DNA of 9,720 nucleotides from Ignavibacteria bacterium (GCA_029859455.1 JAOUDE010000081.1:1-9720); one strand, 5' to 3'. Positions 1 to 6,379 are shown, numbered from the stretch's first letter. Translations and numbers: made by a program. The notes: generated by a model not told the origin, from the letters alone.

Positions 1-253
1 TGAGCCCTCCACCGTCAATAAGCAGAGGCCCTCCGTTTTGTATGACGTGTGTGTTCGAACCATCGTCGCGGATTGTCCATCCTTCTATGTCCACGGGGTC
101 GTTTCCCGTGTTGAACAGCTCAAACCATTCTCCGTCACCATCACCCACAGATTCGGGGTTTTGCATGATTTCGTTGATGACGACCTGAGAAGCGGCAGTT
201 GGGATTATTGTTAAACAGGCGGTGGCGAACAGCGCGGCTTTCCGGAGTAGCAT
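1..253 (-). CDS. Secreted lamin-tail-domain (LTD) protein, N-terminal part, cut by the window edge
   Basis: The minus-strand reading frame opens at ATG 253 and runs off the window at position 1, giving the first 84 residues. An excellent ribosome site (AGGAGG, about 6 nt before the ATG) fixes the start. Residues 1-22 form a signal peptide: a positively charged start (MLLRK), a hydrophobic core and an AAS-Q type cleavage site. The mature part begins VVINEIMQNP, followed by a GEWFELFN segment and VDIEGWTIRD. This is the characteristic opening of the lamin-tail (LTD) immunoglobulin-like fold found in many secreted bacterial proteins, where it often accompanies nucleases, adhesins or sorting domains. 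What follows the LTD cannot be seen, so the function of the whole protein is unknown; export across the inner membrane is well supported. It has its own promoter and is not obviously co-transcribed with the gene upstream. Confidence 0.85.
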   Translation of the reverse strand, partial: MLLRKAALFATACLTIIPTAASQVVINEIMQNPESVGDGDGEWFELFNTGNDPVDIEGWTIRDDGSNTHVIQNGGPLLIDGGGL

Positions 254-334
254 GGCTGCCTCCTAGATAAGTTGGGAAGGAAGCGGTGGCAGGAACCGGA
301 CGGGGTAATTAGATGGCAGGGAAAGCGGGGGGTG

Positions 335-351
335 GCTGTCACATCGACAGC
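335..351 (-). other. Perfect stem-loop at the predicted 5' end of the LTD mRNA
   Basis: On the minus strand GCTGTC, a 5-nt loop and GACAGC form a perfect 6-bp stem. The transcription start expected from the promoter at 359-388 is near 352, so the hairpin would sit at the extreme 5' end of a leader of about 100 nt. Such 5' hairpins can protect an mRNA from 5'-dependent decay. That role is inferred; the pairing and its position are seen directly. No U-tract follows, so it is not a terminator. Confidence 0.45.
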
Positions 352-358
352 GGATACC

Positions 359-388
359 AATATACGTCCCAGGGGGAGGTCAAGTCAA
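359..388 (-). promoter_or_regulatory. Sigma70-type promoter for the LTD gene
   Basis: Read on the minus strand, the -35 box TTGACT (383-388) and the -10 box TATATT (359-364) are separated by 18 bp. Each matches the consensus at five of six positions. Eight T residues on the same strand (391-398) lie just upstream of the -35 box and could act as an UP-like element. The expected start is about 100 nt before the LTD start codon. Confidence 0.6.
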
Positions 389-491
389 GCAAAAAAAATC
401 AGGGATGATCAGTACCGCGGAAGTTGAGCCCCGATCGGCGAAGCGGAAGAGCGTTCTACTGGCACACTACTGACAGCAGCAGCAAACGTCT

Positions 492-770
492 TCAGGTTTT
501 CTTGGGCGGCTTTGAAGGATCCTTGAGTCCAATCGCTTTTCCGCTCACCTTGAGGCTTTCCATGAACAGGTTCTTGAGTGTTTTGTGTTCTTTGTAGAGC
601 GTGATCGCATACTCCCGGAGGATGACAAGCTCTTCATCAGGGGACAACGCGCCATCAGGGACTCCGCCATCTTCCGATGGAGAATAACCGTTCAGCTCAC
701 TGAGTCGCGCCTGGACCAATGCCCGAAAGAGGGGGTCGGTCGAATAAAGTTTCTTGAAATAGTCTGCCAT
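492..770 (-). CDS. Small hypothetical protein, 92 aa
   Basis: I do not recognise this protein. The start ATG (770) is preceded by a strong ribosome site (AGGAGAG, 5 nt spacing), which argues that it is a real gene. The product is soluble, with no signal peptide or membrane segment. An N-terminal helix (residues 1-26, MADYFKKLYSTDPLFRALVQ and on) is followed by an acidic, glycine- and proline-containing linker (27-44), a second long amphipathic helical stretch (about 45-72) and a basic tail ending PSKPPKKT. It lies 49 bp after the HTH gene on the same strand, so the two may share a transcript, with an inverted repeat between them (791-812). A weak 4-bp hairpin plus T8 lies about 90 nt downstream. 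No function can be assigned. Confidence 0.65.
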   Translation of the reverse strand: MADYFKKLYSTDPLFRALVQARLSELNGYSPSEDGGVPDGALSPDEELVILREYAITLYKEHKTLKNLFMESLKVSGKAIGLKDPSKPPKKT

Positions 771-790
771 TTTCTCTCCTATGGATCGTT

Positions 791-812
791 CTGGTCATGC
801 AAAATTGACCAG
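791..812. repeat. Perfect inverted repeat, operator-like
   Basis: CTGGTCA (791-797) and TGACCAG (806-812) are exact inverse complements separated by 8 bp. The element lies in the short gap between the HTH gene (ends at 820) and the 92-residue gene (starts at 770). Neither strand has a T-run after it, so it is a poor intrinsic terminator. The two-half-site geometry suits a dimeric DNA-binding protein, and the adjacent HTH protein is the obvious candidate. That link is inference. Confidence 0.4.
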
Positions 813-819
813 TCGCAAG

Positions 820-1251
820 TCAAAAATACCCTTTTGAATTCCTCTCCTCACTCCCATTTTCCACTTTCTTGAGAATCTTCCATATTGTTCGTTCCGAAAT
901 GCTGATATTATAGTTCTTCTCCATGTATGCTCTGAGGCGACGCTGTCCGAATCCTGTTCGATCCCGAGCCTGTTTCAGGAGGAAAATCACGGATTCAGGG
1001 GTCGATTTTGGAAAAGAGTGGGGGCGGCGCGACCGGTCCTCGAGACTGCTTTCTTCTCCACCCGCTTCATTGTATCGTTTCAGCCACTTATAGAATGTTT
1101 TTTTGCTGATTTCGAATTTCTCGCATACCAGACGCACGTTCCCCGTTTGACGGTATGTACGGATCCAGGCAAGTCTGGCCTCTTTGGGGCCGGTCTCGCC
1201 GGCAGGTTCCCGCTCTTGCTGATCTGTTCTGCTGTCTTCTGGCTCTTTCAT
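820..1251 (-). CDS. Stand-alone helix-turn-helix protein related to IS481/IS3-type transposase DNA-binding domains
   Basis: The 143-residue protein contains two helix-turn-helix units. The first, at about 25-60, carries the typical VCEKFEISKKTFYKWLKRY motif; the linker LEDRSRRPHSFPKSTPE (70-86) and a second winged unit (about 88-128, ending SERTIWKILKK) follow. This arrangement is the N-terminal DNA-binding half of IS481/IS3-like integrase-core transposases. The RNase H-like DDE catalytic domain is absent: the frame ends 14 residues after the second unit, and the 49 bp before the next gene hold no trace of it. The gene is therefore either a decayed insertion-sequence fragment or a DNA-binding protein derived from one. 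An in-frame stop lies six codons upstream of ATG 1251, so this is the earliest possible ATG; its ribosome site (AAAGG) is close and weak. No terminal inverted repeats or target duplications were found, and no convincing promoter. Confidence 0.7.
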   Translation of the reverse strand: MKEPEDSRTDQQEREPAGETGPKEARLAWIRTYRQTGNVRLVCEKFEISKKTFYKWLKRYNEAGGEESSLEDRSRRPHSFPKSTPESVIFLLKQARDRTGFGQRRLRAYMEKNYNISISERTIWKILKKVENGSEERNSKGYF

Positions 1252-1375
1252 TGCCTTTCGTCGTTGTCATGAAACAACATTGGTTACTAACAGAACCTGT
1301 GCCAGATTCCTGCTCAGGACGCTCTCCTGTCCAATCGAACAAGCGAGCGCCTTTTTTGGCTAATTGCATTTCAGC

Positions 1376-1405
1376 TTCATTTTCAATAACTTTTTTGCCT
1401 ATTAT
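1376..1405 (+). promoter_or_regulatory. Possible promoter for tRNA-Ser
   Basis: TATTAT (1400-1405) is a five-of-six -10 box about 30 bp before the mature tRNA. The best -35 candidate, TTCATT (1376-1381, 18-bp spacer), is poor. The GC-rich stretch just after the -10 box (CTCCCGAGG) resembles the discriminators of stable-RNA promoters. Low confidence. Confidence 0.3.
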
Positions 1406-1435
1406 CTCCCGAGGCCCGACCACAATCGTCCTCAA

Positions 1436-1528
<93 letters not shown>

Positions 1529-1572
1529 CAGAATCAAACTTCTTTTTTCAGAACTAAGGAAATTCCGACCGA

Positions 1573-2631
1573 ATGCTCATTGTAATGAAACCTAATGCGA
1601 CTGAGGCTGAGATTGCAGAGATCAGGAAGCGCTTATGGGGTATGGGACGTACAACCCGTGAGTTTCCGGTCGACAGCAGGGTGACGATCAGTATCCTTGG
1701 TGACTCCTCGGGCGTCGATCCGGATCTGTTCAGCACGATGGCGGGGGTTGATGAGACGATTCCGATCTACAAGCCGTTTCGTCTCGCCGGAAGAGATTTT
1801 CGGGCGGGGAACACTGTTGTCGATGTCGCGGGTGAGCTGATCGGCGGGAACAGCCTGGCGATCATTGCCGGACCCTGCTCAGTGGAGAACAGAGATCAGC
1901 TCCTGAGAACAGCAGAGGCGGTGAAACGGAGAGGAGCAAGGTTCCTTCGGGGAGGTGCGTACAAGCCCCGAACCTCACCGTATGCCTTTCAGGGTCTGAG
2001 GGAAGAAGGCCTCGCCTTGCTGGGGGAGGCAAAAGCAGCGACCGGCCTCAGGATCGTCACCGAAGTGAAAGATGTCGCGACACTCGATGCCGTGGCGGAG
2101 GTGGCGGATATGATTCAGGTGGGTGCACGGAACATGAGCAATTTTTCGTTGCTGGAGGCGGTTGGAGAGCGTTCAAAACCTGTCCTGCTGAAAAGGGGAA
2201 TCTCAGCGACGATCGAAGAACTTCTGATGTCAGCGGAATATATTCTCGCGCGCGGCAATCAGAATGTTGTCTTGTGTGAACGCGGCATCCGGACGTTTGA
2301 ACCATACACCCGGAACACGCTCGATTTGAACGCCATCCCCGTGATCAAGAAGCTCTCTCATCTCCCGGTGCTCGTCGATCCGAGCCATGGGATCGGAATG
2401 TGGGACGGTGTGACGTCGATGGCTCTGGCGGGTATCGCTGCAGGCGCTGATGGTCTGATCATCGAAGTACACCACGATCCATCGGTGGCGCTGTCGGATG
2501 GTCAGCAGTCACTCAAGCCTGAGCGGTTTGCTGAACTGATGGAGAAGGTGCGTCGAATCGCTCCGATTGTCGATCGCACAATAGCGGGAGAGCACCGCCC
2601 GCACACGCATCGACCAGTCCCGGCCGACTGA
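1573..2631 (+). CDS. aroF: 3-deoxy-7-phosphoheptulonate (DAHP) synthase, type Ibeta with N-terminal ferredoxin-like domain
   Basis: Catalyses condensation of phosphoenolpyruvate with erythrose 4-phosphate, the committed cytoplasmic step of the shikimate pathway to aromatic amino acids. At 352 residues it is close to the 338-residue Thermotoga maritima type. Residues 1 to about 70 form the small ferredoxin-like domain (opening MLIVMKPNATEAEI) that in that family mediates feedback inhibition by Tyr or Phe. The TIM-barrel follows, with IIAGPCSVEN (97-106), RGGAYKPRTSPYAFQG (126-141), QVGARNMSNF (182-191), VDPSHGIG (268-275) and a C-terminal DGQQSL motif. The four metal-ligand positions are all present: Cys102, His272, Glu298 and Asp309. 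There is no chorismate mutase domain. The ribosome site AAGGA lies 12 nt before the ATG, rather far, but the start gives the family-typical N-terminus. The stop is 6 bp from the convergent paaD stop. The gene symbol aroF is used loosely for this family. Confidence 0.95.
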   Translation: MLIVMKPNATEAEIAEIRKRLWGMGRTTREFPVDSRVTISILGDSSGVDPDLFSTMAGVDETIPIYKPFRLAGRDFRAGNTVVDVAGELIGGNSLAIIAGPCSVENRDQLLRTAEAVKRRGARFLRGGAYKPRTSPYAFQGLREEGLALLGEAKAATGLRIVTEVKDVATLDAVAEVADMIQVGARNMSNFSLLEAVGERSKPVLLKRGISATIEELLMSAEYILARGNQNVVLCERGIRTFEPYTRNTLDLNAIPVIKKLSHLPVLVDPSHGIGMWDGVTSMALAGIAAGADGLIIEVHHDPSVALSDGQQSLKPERFAELMEKVRRIAPIVDRTIAGEHRPHTHRPVPAD

Positions 2632-2637
2632 TCCCGC

Positions 2638-3117
2638 CTAGATCGGCTTGATTCTCTCGAACGACTGCCTGCAACTTCTGCAATAGAAGATCTGCCGGCA
2701 CAGCGCCGACCCGAACGAACTCTCCAGCGTGGTCTGATCTGATTTGCAGGAAGGACAATGGACAGCGAGTTCCAGCGCTGAGGCGATGTCAGACGCATCG
2801 TCAGGCGGTGGAGCGATTCCGAACATGCGAAGTTTTTCCCTGGCATCCTCATCGAGCATATCGGTTGACCAGGGAGGCGTGAAACTTGTCTCGATCGCAA
2901 TCTCTCTGTAACCGAGAGCAGCCACACACGTTCGAATTTCCTGCATGATCTGAGCTGTCGCGGGACATCCCACATAGGTTGGTGAAAAAACGACCGTCAC
3001 CTTCCCATTGACCCTGACACTCCGGATCACTTTCATTTCTGTCAACGTCAGCGCCGGAATCTCAGGATCAGTGATCTTTCCGAGTTCATTCCAGATTCTG
3101 GCTTCTTCTTCAGACAT
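2638..3117 (-). CDS. paaD: Phenylacetyl-CoA 1,2-epoxidase maturation protein PaaD (MIP18/DUF59 family)
   Basis: A 159-residue protein of the length usual for PaaD. Residues 1 to about 90 form the MIP18/DUF59 domain, with the LGKITDPEIPALTLTEM opening, the conserved YVGCPAT loop (Cys51) and FTPPWSTDML (79-88). A C-terminal zinc ribbon follows, with C121-x2-C124 and C146-x2-C149. In known paa operons PaaD is needed for epoxidase activity, most likely as an iron or iron-sulfur assembly factor, and is not a structural subunit. It is the last gene of the cluster. A strong AGGAGG ribosome site overlaps the paaC stop region, so paaC and paaD are probably coupled. The older name PaaJ is used in some organisms. 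Confidence 0.95.
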   Translation of the reverse strand: MSEEEARIWNELGKITDPEIPALTLTEMKVIRSVRVNGKVTVVFSPTYVGCPATAQIMQEIRTCVAALGYREIAIETSFTPPWSTDMLDEDAREKLRMFGIAPPPDDASDIASALELAVHCPSCKSDQTTLESSFGSALCRQIFYCRSCRQSFERIKPI

Positions 3118-3126
3118 TCGATCCTC

Positions 3127-3900
3127 CTACCAGGTTCCTCCAGGTACGCTCCGGTAGACTGATTGCAGGTTGTCTACGAGTTCCTTCAGGTGTTCGTTGT
3201 GATCACGGATTCTGCCGCCGTAGTCAGGTATGCAGGAGTCCCTGACGCCGCCAGGGTCGGCAGGAACGGAAAGCCCCACCGAGTGAAGGACAGGAATAAT
3301 CCTGCGGAGCCATTCGGCCTGCAGGGATCGATTCCCTGCGAACACTCCTCCCGATACAAGCTCCGCCTCACCCTCGAGAGGTTCGAAGATTCCCAGCGAC
3401 TGTGGAAATGCCATGTGAGTTGCCTGCTGCATTCGTTTACGGCTTTCCGGTGTGGCATCTCCGAGGCGATGCACCAGACCCTGACTGTGCATCAGGTGGT
3501 ACGTTTCTTCTCTGATGATCTTTCCAGCTGCCTCCTTCAGGCCCGGATGAGAGCTCTCCAGGAACGATTCCAGCCGGACAGTTTCAGCCTGATCGAAAAG
3601 GAACTGGCGCATGATTGTATAAGCGAAATCACCCTTCGGGTAGCTGACGAAACGGCAACAGGTAAAGCTGTCCCATTCCCGCTCAAAGGCTTCCTGGTCA
3701 GGGGTTCTTCCCGTATCGGTTTCAACCAGTGAATACCAGACCAGAGCATGGCCCATCTCGTCCTGAGCGATGTTTGAGAAAGCAATATCTTCTTCGAGGA
3801 TGGGAGCATGTCCAGTCCACTCGGAATCCCTGTGGCCGAGGATCAGTTCGTCATCAGCGAGTGAGAGAAGAAGGGTCTGGAGTGGCGTGTTCGGTTTCAT
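3127..3900 (-). CDS. paaC: Phenylacetyl-CoA 1,2-epoxidase subunit PaaC
   Basis: A 257-residue ferritin-like four-helix protein that pairs with PaaA in the epoxidase core; in the well-studied enterobacterial complex it is structural and lacks iron. Family features include LADDELILGHRDSEWTGHAP (14-33), SNIAQDEMGHA (42-52), the FAYTIMRQFLFDQAE stretch (92-106) and EETYHLMHSQG (131-141). The protein keeps Glu18, Glu48, His51, Asp103, Glu132 and His135, which line up with the diiron-ligand pattern of PaaA in this window, including both ExxH motifs. Whether iron is bound cannot be told from sequence. The start lies 9 bp after paaB, with a weak AAGAA ribosome site, so translation is probably coupled. 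Some organisms call this subunit PaaI. Confidence 0.95.
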   Translation of the reverse strand: MKPNTPLQTLLLSLADDELILGHRDSEWTGHAPILEEDIAFSNIAQDEMGHALVWYSLVETDTGRTPDQEAFEREWDSFTCCRFVSYPKGDFAYTIMRQFLFDQAETVRLESFLESSHPGLKEAAGKIIREETYHLMHSQGLVHRLGDATPESRKRMQQATHMAFPQSLGIFEPLEGEAELVSGGVFAGNRSLQAEWLRRIIPVLHSVGLSVPADPGGVRDSCIPDYGGRIRDHNEHLKELVDNLQSVYRSVPGGTW

Positions 3901-3909
3901 CGGAATTCT

Positions 3910-4200
3910 TCAGCTGGCATGAGGATCAAGTTTGTCCGGTGCGCCGAATGTCTTCGGGTCGCGGTAACTTTTGTCTGTGGTCTGGGCGAAAAACGTCTCA
4001 TCCTGATAATCGGTTGCGGTGATCAGCCGTGTCGCAACCACCCAGATGCTTGCACAACGGAGGCGACGGGCGAACTGGTCGCGTGCAAGGTGAAGTGCCA
4101 TTTCCGGGTCCGGCGCATGCACCGATCCGACATGGATATGAGCGTCACCCCGCTTCGACTGGTGAAAGACTTCGTATGTTTCCCACTGTGTATCGGTCAT
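3910..4200 (-). CDS. paaB: Phenylacetyl-CoA 1,2-epoxidase subunit PaaB
   Basis: A 96-residue protein matching the compact PaaB family in length (about 95 residues) and sequence: WETYEVFHQSKRGDAHIHVG (6-25) followed by VHAPDPEMALHLARDQFARR (27-46) and a SIWVVAT strand (51-57). PaaB holds the PaaAC heterodimers together in the larger oxygenase assembly and has no catalytic residues of its own. Its ATG overlaps the paaA stop in an ATGA arrangement, the usual sign of translational coupling and roughly equal output. A homologous alternative is not apparent. Confidence 0.95.
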   Translation of the reverse strand: MTDTQWETYEVFHQSKRGDAHIHVGSVHAPDPEMALHLARDQFARRLRCASIWVVATRLITATDYQDETFFAQTTDKSYRDPKTFGAPDKLDPHAS

Positions 4201-5159
4201 GACACGGGGATCGATTTTTGCCGGTTGCCGTTCCGGGATGGAGTCGCCATCGCTTCCCGGACCCAGCGGCCTTCTTCGTGGGCCTTGCGCCGCTGCTCGA
4301 GACGTTCCGCGTTGCAGGGGCCGTCCCCGTTGATGACTCTCCTGAGCTCTTCCCAGTCCGGTTGGGTGTATCTATGGTGTCCGGTTGTCTCGTCAAAAAC
4401 ACAATCTTTGTCGGGGACATCCATTCCGAGCGCACGGATCTGAGGTACAATAAGATCAATGAACTCCTGCCTGACCTGCTCATTACTCTTCGTCTTGATG
4501 CGCCACTTCAGCGCCTGCTCGGAATGTGTGGACATCGTGTCCGGAGGGCCAGACATCATCAATGTCGGATACCACCAGCGGTTCACTGCATCCTGTGCCA
4601 TCCGGGCCTGCTCGGGGGTTCCTTTTGCCAGCGCGACGACGATATCGTAGCCCTGCTTGATATGGAATGCTTCTTCGTAACATATCCGCTTCATGGCGCG
4701 GGCATAGGGGCCGTAGGAGCTCTGTGCCAGCATCGTTTGATTCACAACAGCGGCCGTGTCAACCAGCCAGCCGATCACTCCGACATCAGCCCAGGTCGGC
4801 GTCGGGTAGTTGAACACATTCGCATACTTCGCCTTTCCGCTGAGCAGTTCCTCCATCATCTCTTCCCGGGGCTTGCCGAGTGTTTCCGCCGCCCGGTATA
4901 ACAGTTGACCATGTCCGGCCTCGTCCTGGACTTTTGCAACCAGCGTGAGCTTTCTCCGGAACCCCGGTGCAAACGGAATCCATTTGCCTTCCGGAAGCTG
5001 TCCCACAATTTCGCTGTGGGCATGCTGGCTGATCATCCTGATCAGGTTCTTTCTGTATGCTTCCGGCATCCAGTCTCCCGGTTCGACTTTTTCACCTCTG
5101 CCAACTCGGGCTTCAAACTCGGCCAGTTTCTGTTCTTCCGTTTTCGCTTCCTGCAGCAT
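4197..5159 (-). CDS. paaA: Phenylacetyl-CoA 1,2-epoxidase catalytic subunit PaaA
   Basis: The catalytic oxygenase subunit of the PaaABC(E) epoxidase, which uses O2 and electrons to convert phenylacetyl-CoA to ring-1,2-epoxyphenylacetyl-CoA in the cytoplasm. At 320 residues it is about ten longer than the enterobacterial protein, mainly in the C-terminal tail. The ferritin-like diiron site is complete: Glu50 (HAHSE), Glu80 and His83 (QDEAGH), Asp134 (WLVD), Glu163 and His166 (YEEAFH). Other family landmarks are PEAYRKNLIRMISQHAHSEI (32-51), RWWYPTLMMSGPPDT (194-208) and the C-terminal RYTQPDWEELRRVINGDGPC (263-282). The ribosome site AAGGA lies 8 nt before ATG 5159. It is the first gene of paaABCD, behind the promoter at 5229-5257, which implies regulation separate from the oxidase gene upstream. 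Confidence 0.97.
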   Translation of the reverse strand: MLQEAKTEEQKLAEFEARVGRGEKVEPGDWMPEAYRKNLIRMISQHAHSEIVGQLPEGKWIPFAPGFRRKLTLVAKVQDEAGHGQLLYRAAETLGKPREEMMEELLSGKAKYANVFNYPTPTWADVGVIGWLVDTAAVVNQTMLAQSSYGPYARAMKRICYEEAFHIKQGYDIVVALAKGTPEQARMAQDAVNRWWYPTLMMSGPPDTMSTHSEQALKWRIKTKSNEQVRQEFIDLIVPQIRALGMDVPDKDCVFDETTGHHRYTQPDWEELRRVINGDGPCNAERLEQRRKAHEEGRWVREAMATPSRNGNRQKSIPVS

Positions 5160-5228
5160 AAACGCATTCCTTGTTGATCACTGATTCAATGGGGATTGGG
5201 GAGAACGGTACGTGGATGGAACAGATGT

Positions 5229-5257
5229 AATATACAAATCCCCCGTCTTCTTCTCAA
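5229..5257 (-). promoter_or_regulatory. Sigma70-type promoter of the paaABCD operon
   Basis: On the minus strand the -35 box TTGAGA (5252-5257; five of six to consensus) and the -10 box TATATT (5229-5234; five of six) have the optimal 17-bp spacing. The expected start near 5222 gives a leader of about 60 nt before paaA. This separates the operon from the oxidase gene ending at 5288. An inverted repeat (5257-5281) abuts the upstream edge of the -35 box. Confidence 0.65.
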
Positions 5258-5281
5258 TGATTCAGAATCCCCGGGAATCAT
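5257..5281. repeat. Inverted repeat abutting the paa promoter, operator candidate
   Basis: ATGATTC (5257-5263) and GAATCAT (5275-5281) are exact inverse complements separated by 11 bp, immediately upstream of and touching the -35 box of the paa promoter. It could alternatively be a hairpin after the oxidase gene (stop at 5288), but no T-run follows on the minus strand, so a terminator is unlikely. A regulator-binding site is the better reading. The known Paa regulators (PaaX, and TetR-type PaaR) also bind paired half-sites, but I do not claim a match to either. Confidence 0.4.
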
Positions 5282-5287
5282 CGGAAA

Positions 5288-6379
5288 TCAGAGCAGATCG
5301 GCGAGAATCTCTGCAACGCGCTCTGCACATCCCCAGCTCAGGGCGACTCCCGCTCCGCCATGACCGTAATTGTGAACGAGCGGCCTGTCGAGTTCGCTCG
5401 CAGCCTCGAGTCTTACACCTCCGGTCCTTCCGGGACGATAACCGGCAAAAGACCTCCTCCTGAACTGCCGGAGATCAACACCGGTGAGGTCGGTCAGCAA
5501 TGTGGCATTCAGTCCGAGAATTGGCTCGGGGATACCGTCCGTCATCTCGACAGGGAAGGGCGGGAATTCCGGGGTTCCGTCGGGCCTGTAGGTACCCACC
5601 TCACGACTGCCTCCGAGCAGCCAGCCGTCAGTCCTTGGAAAGAAGTAGACATCGTAACGGTAGGCCTCAGGAGGCGGAGTATAATTGTAGGAGAGGATCG
5701 GCTTCCCGCGCCGAGGTGGAAACGGCGTTCCCTCAAGGAGGACCAGTATCCCTCTGACCGGGTATACAGAATTGTCCATAAAGAGCCGGCGGGCCCAGAG
5801 TCCGGTGCAGTTGACGATCCCGTCACAACGAATTCGGTCCATCGATTCGGGATCGAGCGCTGTCTGTCGGATCTCTCCGCCACATGATCGGTACCGGTGC
5901 ATGAGGTAAGGGATATAGGCGGCCATCTCAGCGAACAGAATCGAGGCGCTCCAGCCGCTGATCTCGTTTTGGAGATAACGGAACGGAGGCGTTGTCTGAT
6001 TCGGATCAATCCTCCGAAAGTCCCTCAACACCACGCGGACCTGCGGGTCAGGAAAATCGGGACCGGCCCCGAATTCATAGTGCGTTTGCCAGCGAATGCC
6101 GGTTCCGGGCAGGCGCGACAGGGAGTCGAAGACTTCCTGCGACTGGCCGAACACCCCGGTGAGGTCCGGCATCTCAACACTGTGAGGAATGATACAGGCG
6201 GCAGGGAAGAGGGTGGCAAAGGCAGGATCCGGAATCCCGGGGCCGGGAGGTTGCACCATTTCTCTGGAATAGATGATGGTGTGATACCCCTGCTCCTGAA
6301 GGTGAAGCGCTGTGGTCAGACCGGAGATTCCCCCGCCGATAACTGCAATCGATTCTCCTGATGTCTCCGCTGGGGGCAT
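5288..6379 (-). CDS. D-amino-acid-oxidase-like FAD-dependent oxidoreductase (DAO family)
   Basis: A 363-residue flavoprotein that by family would oxidatively deaminate an amino acid to a 2-oxo acid with O2 as acceptor. An N-terminal Rossmann motif (VIGGGISGL, 13-21) binds FAD. A PVRG segment, an NCTGLWAR motif, the YFFPRTDGWLLGGS strand, GYRPGR (313-318) plus VRLE, and the C-terminal HNYGHGGAG (336-344) followed by WGCA resemble true D-amino-acid oxidases, including eukaryotic ones, more than glycine oxidases. The expected Gln of the RGQ motif is Ile here, and the segment after the first domain (TLFPAACIIPHSVE) is unusual, so the substrate is uncertain. The start was set at ATG 6379, which has a GGAGG site 9 nt upstream and begins just before the Rossmann fold; an upstream in-frame ATG at 6685 would add 102 non-homologous residues and run deep into gltX on the other strand. 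Confidence 0.85.
   Translation of the reverse strand: MPPAETSGESIAVIGGGISGLTTALHLQEQGYHTIIYSREMVQPPGPGIPDPAFATLFPAACIIPHSVEMPDLTGVFGQSQEVFDSLSRLPGTGIRWQTHYEFGAGPDFPDPQVRVVLRDFRRIDPNQTTPPFRYLQNEISGWSASILFAEMAAYIPYLMHRYRSCGGEIRQTALDPESMDRIRCDGIVNCTGLWARRLFMDNSVYPVRGILVLLEGTPFPPRRGKPILSYNYTPPPEAYRYDVYFFPRTDGWLLGGSREVGTYRPDGTPEFPPFPVEMTDGIPEPILGLNATLLTDLTGVDLRQFRRRSFAGYRPGRTGGVRLEAASELDRPLVHNYGHGGAGVALSWGCAERVAEILADLL

Noticed and set aside
391..409. Possible intrinsic terminator after the 92-residue gene (ATCA/TGAT stem followed by T8 on the minus strand)
   Set aside because: The stem is only 4 A/T-rich base pairs; the T-run is as likely part of the downstream promoter's upstream element.
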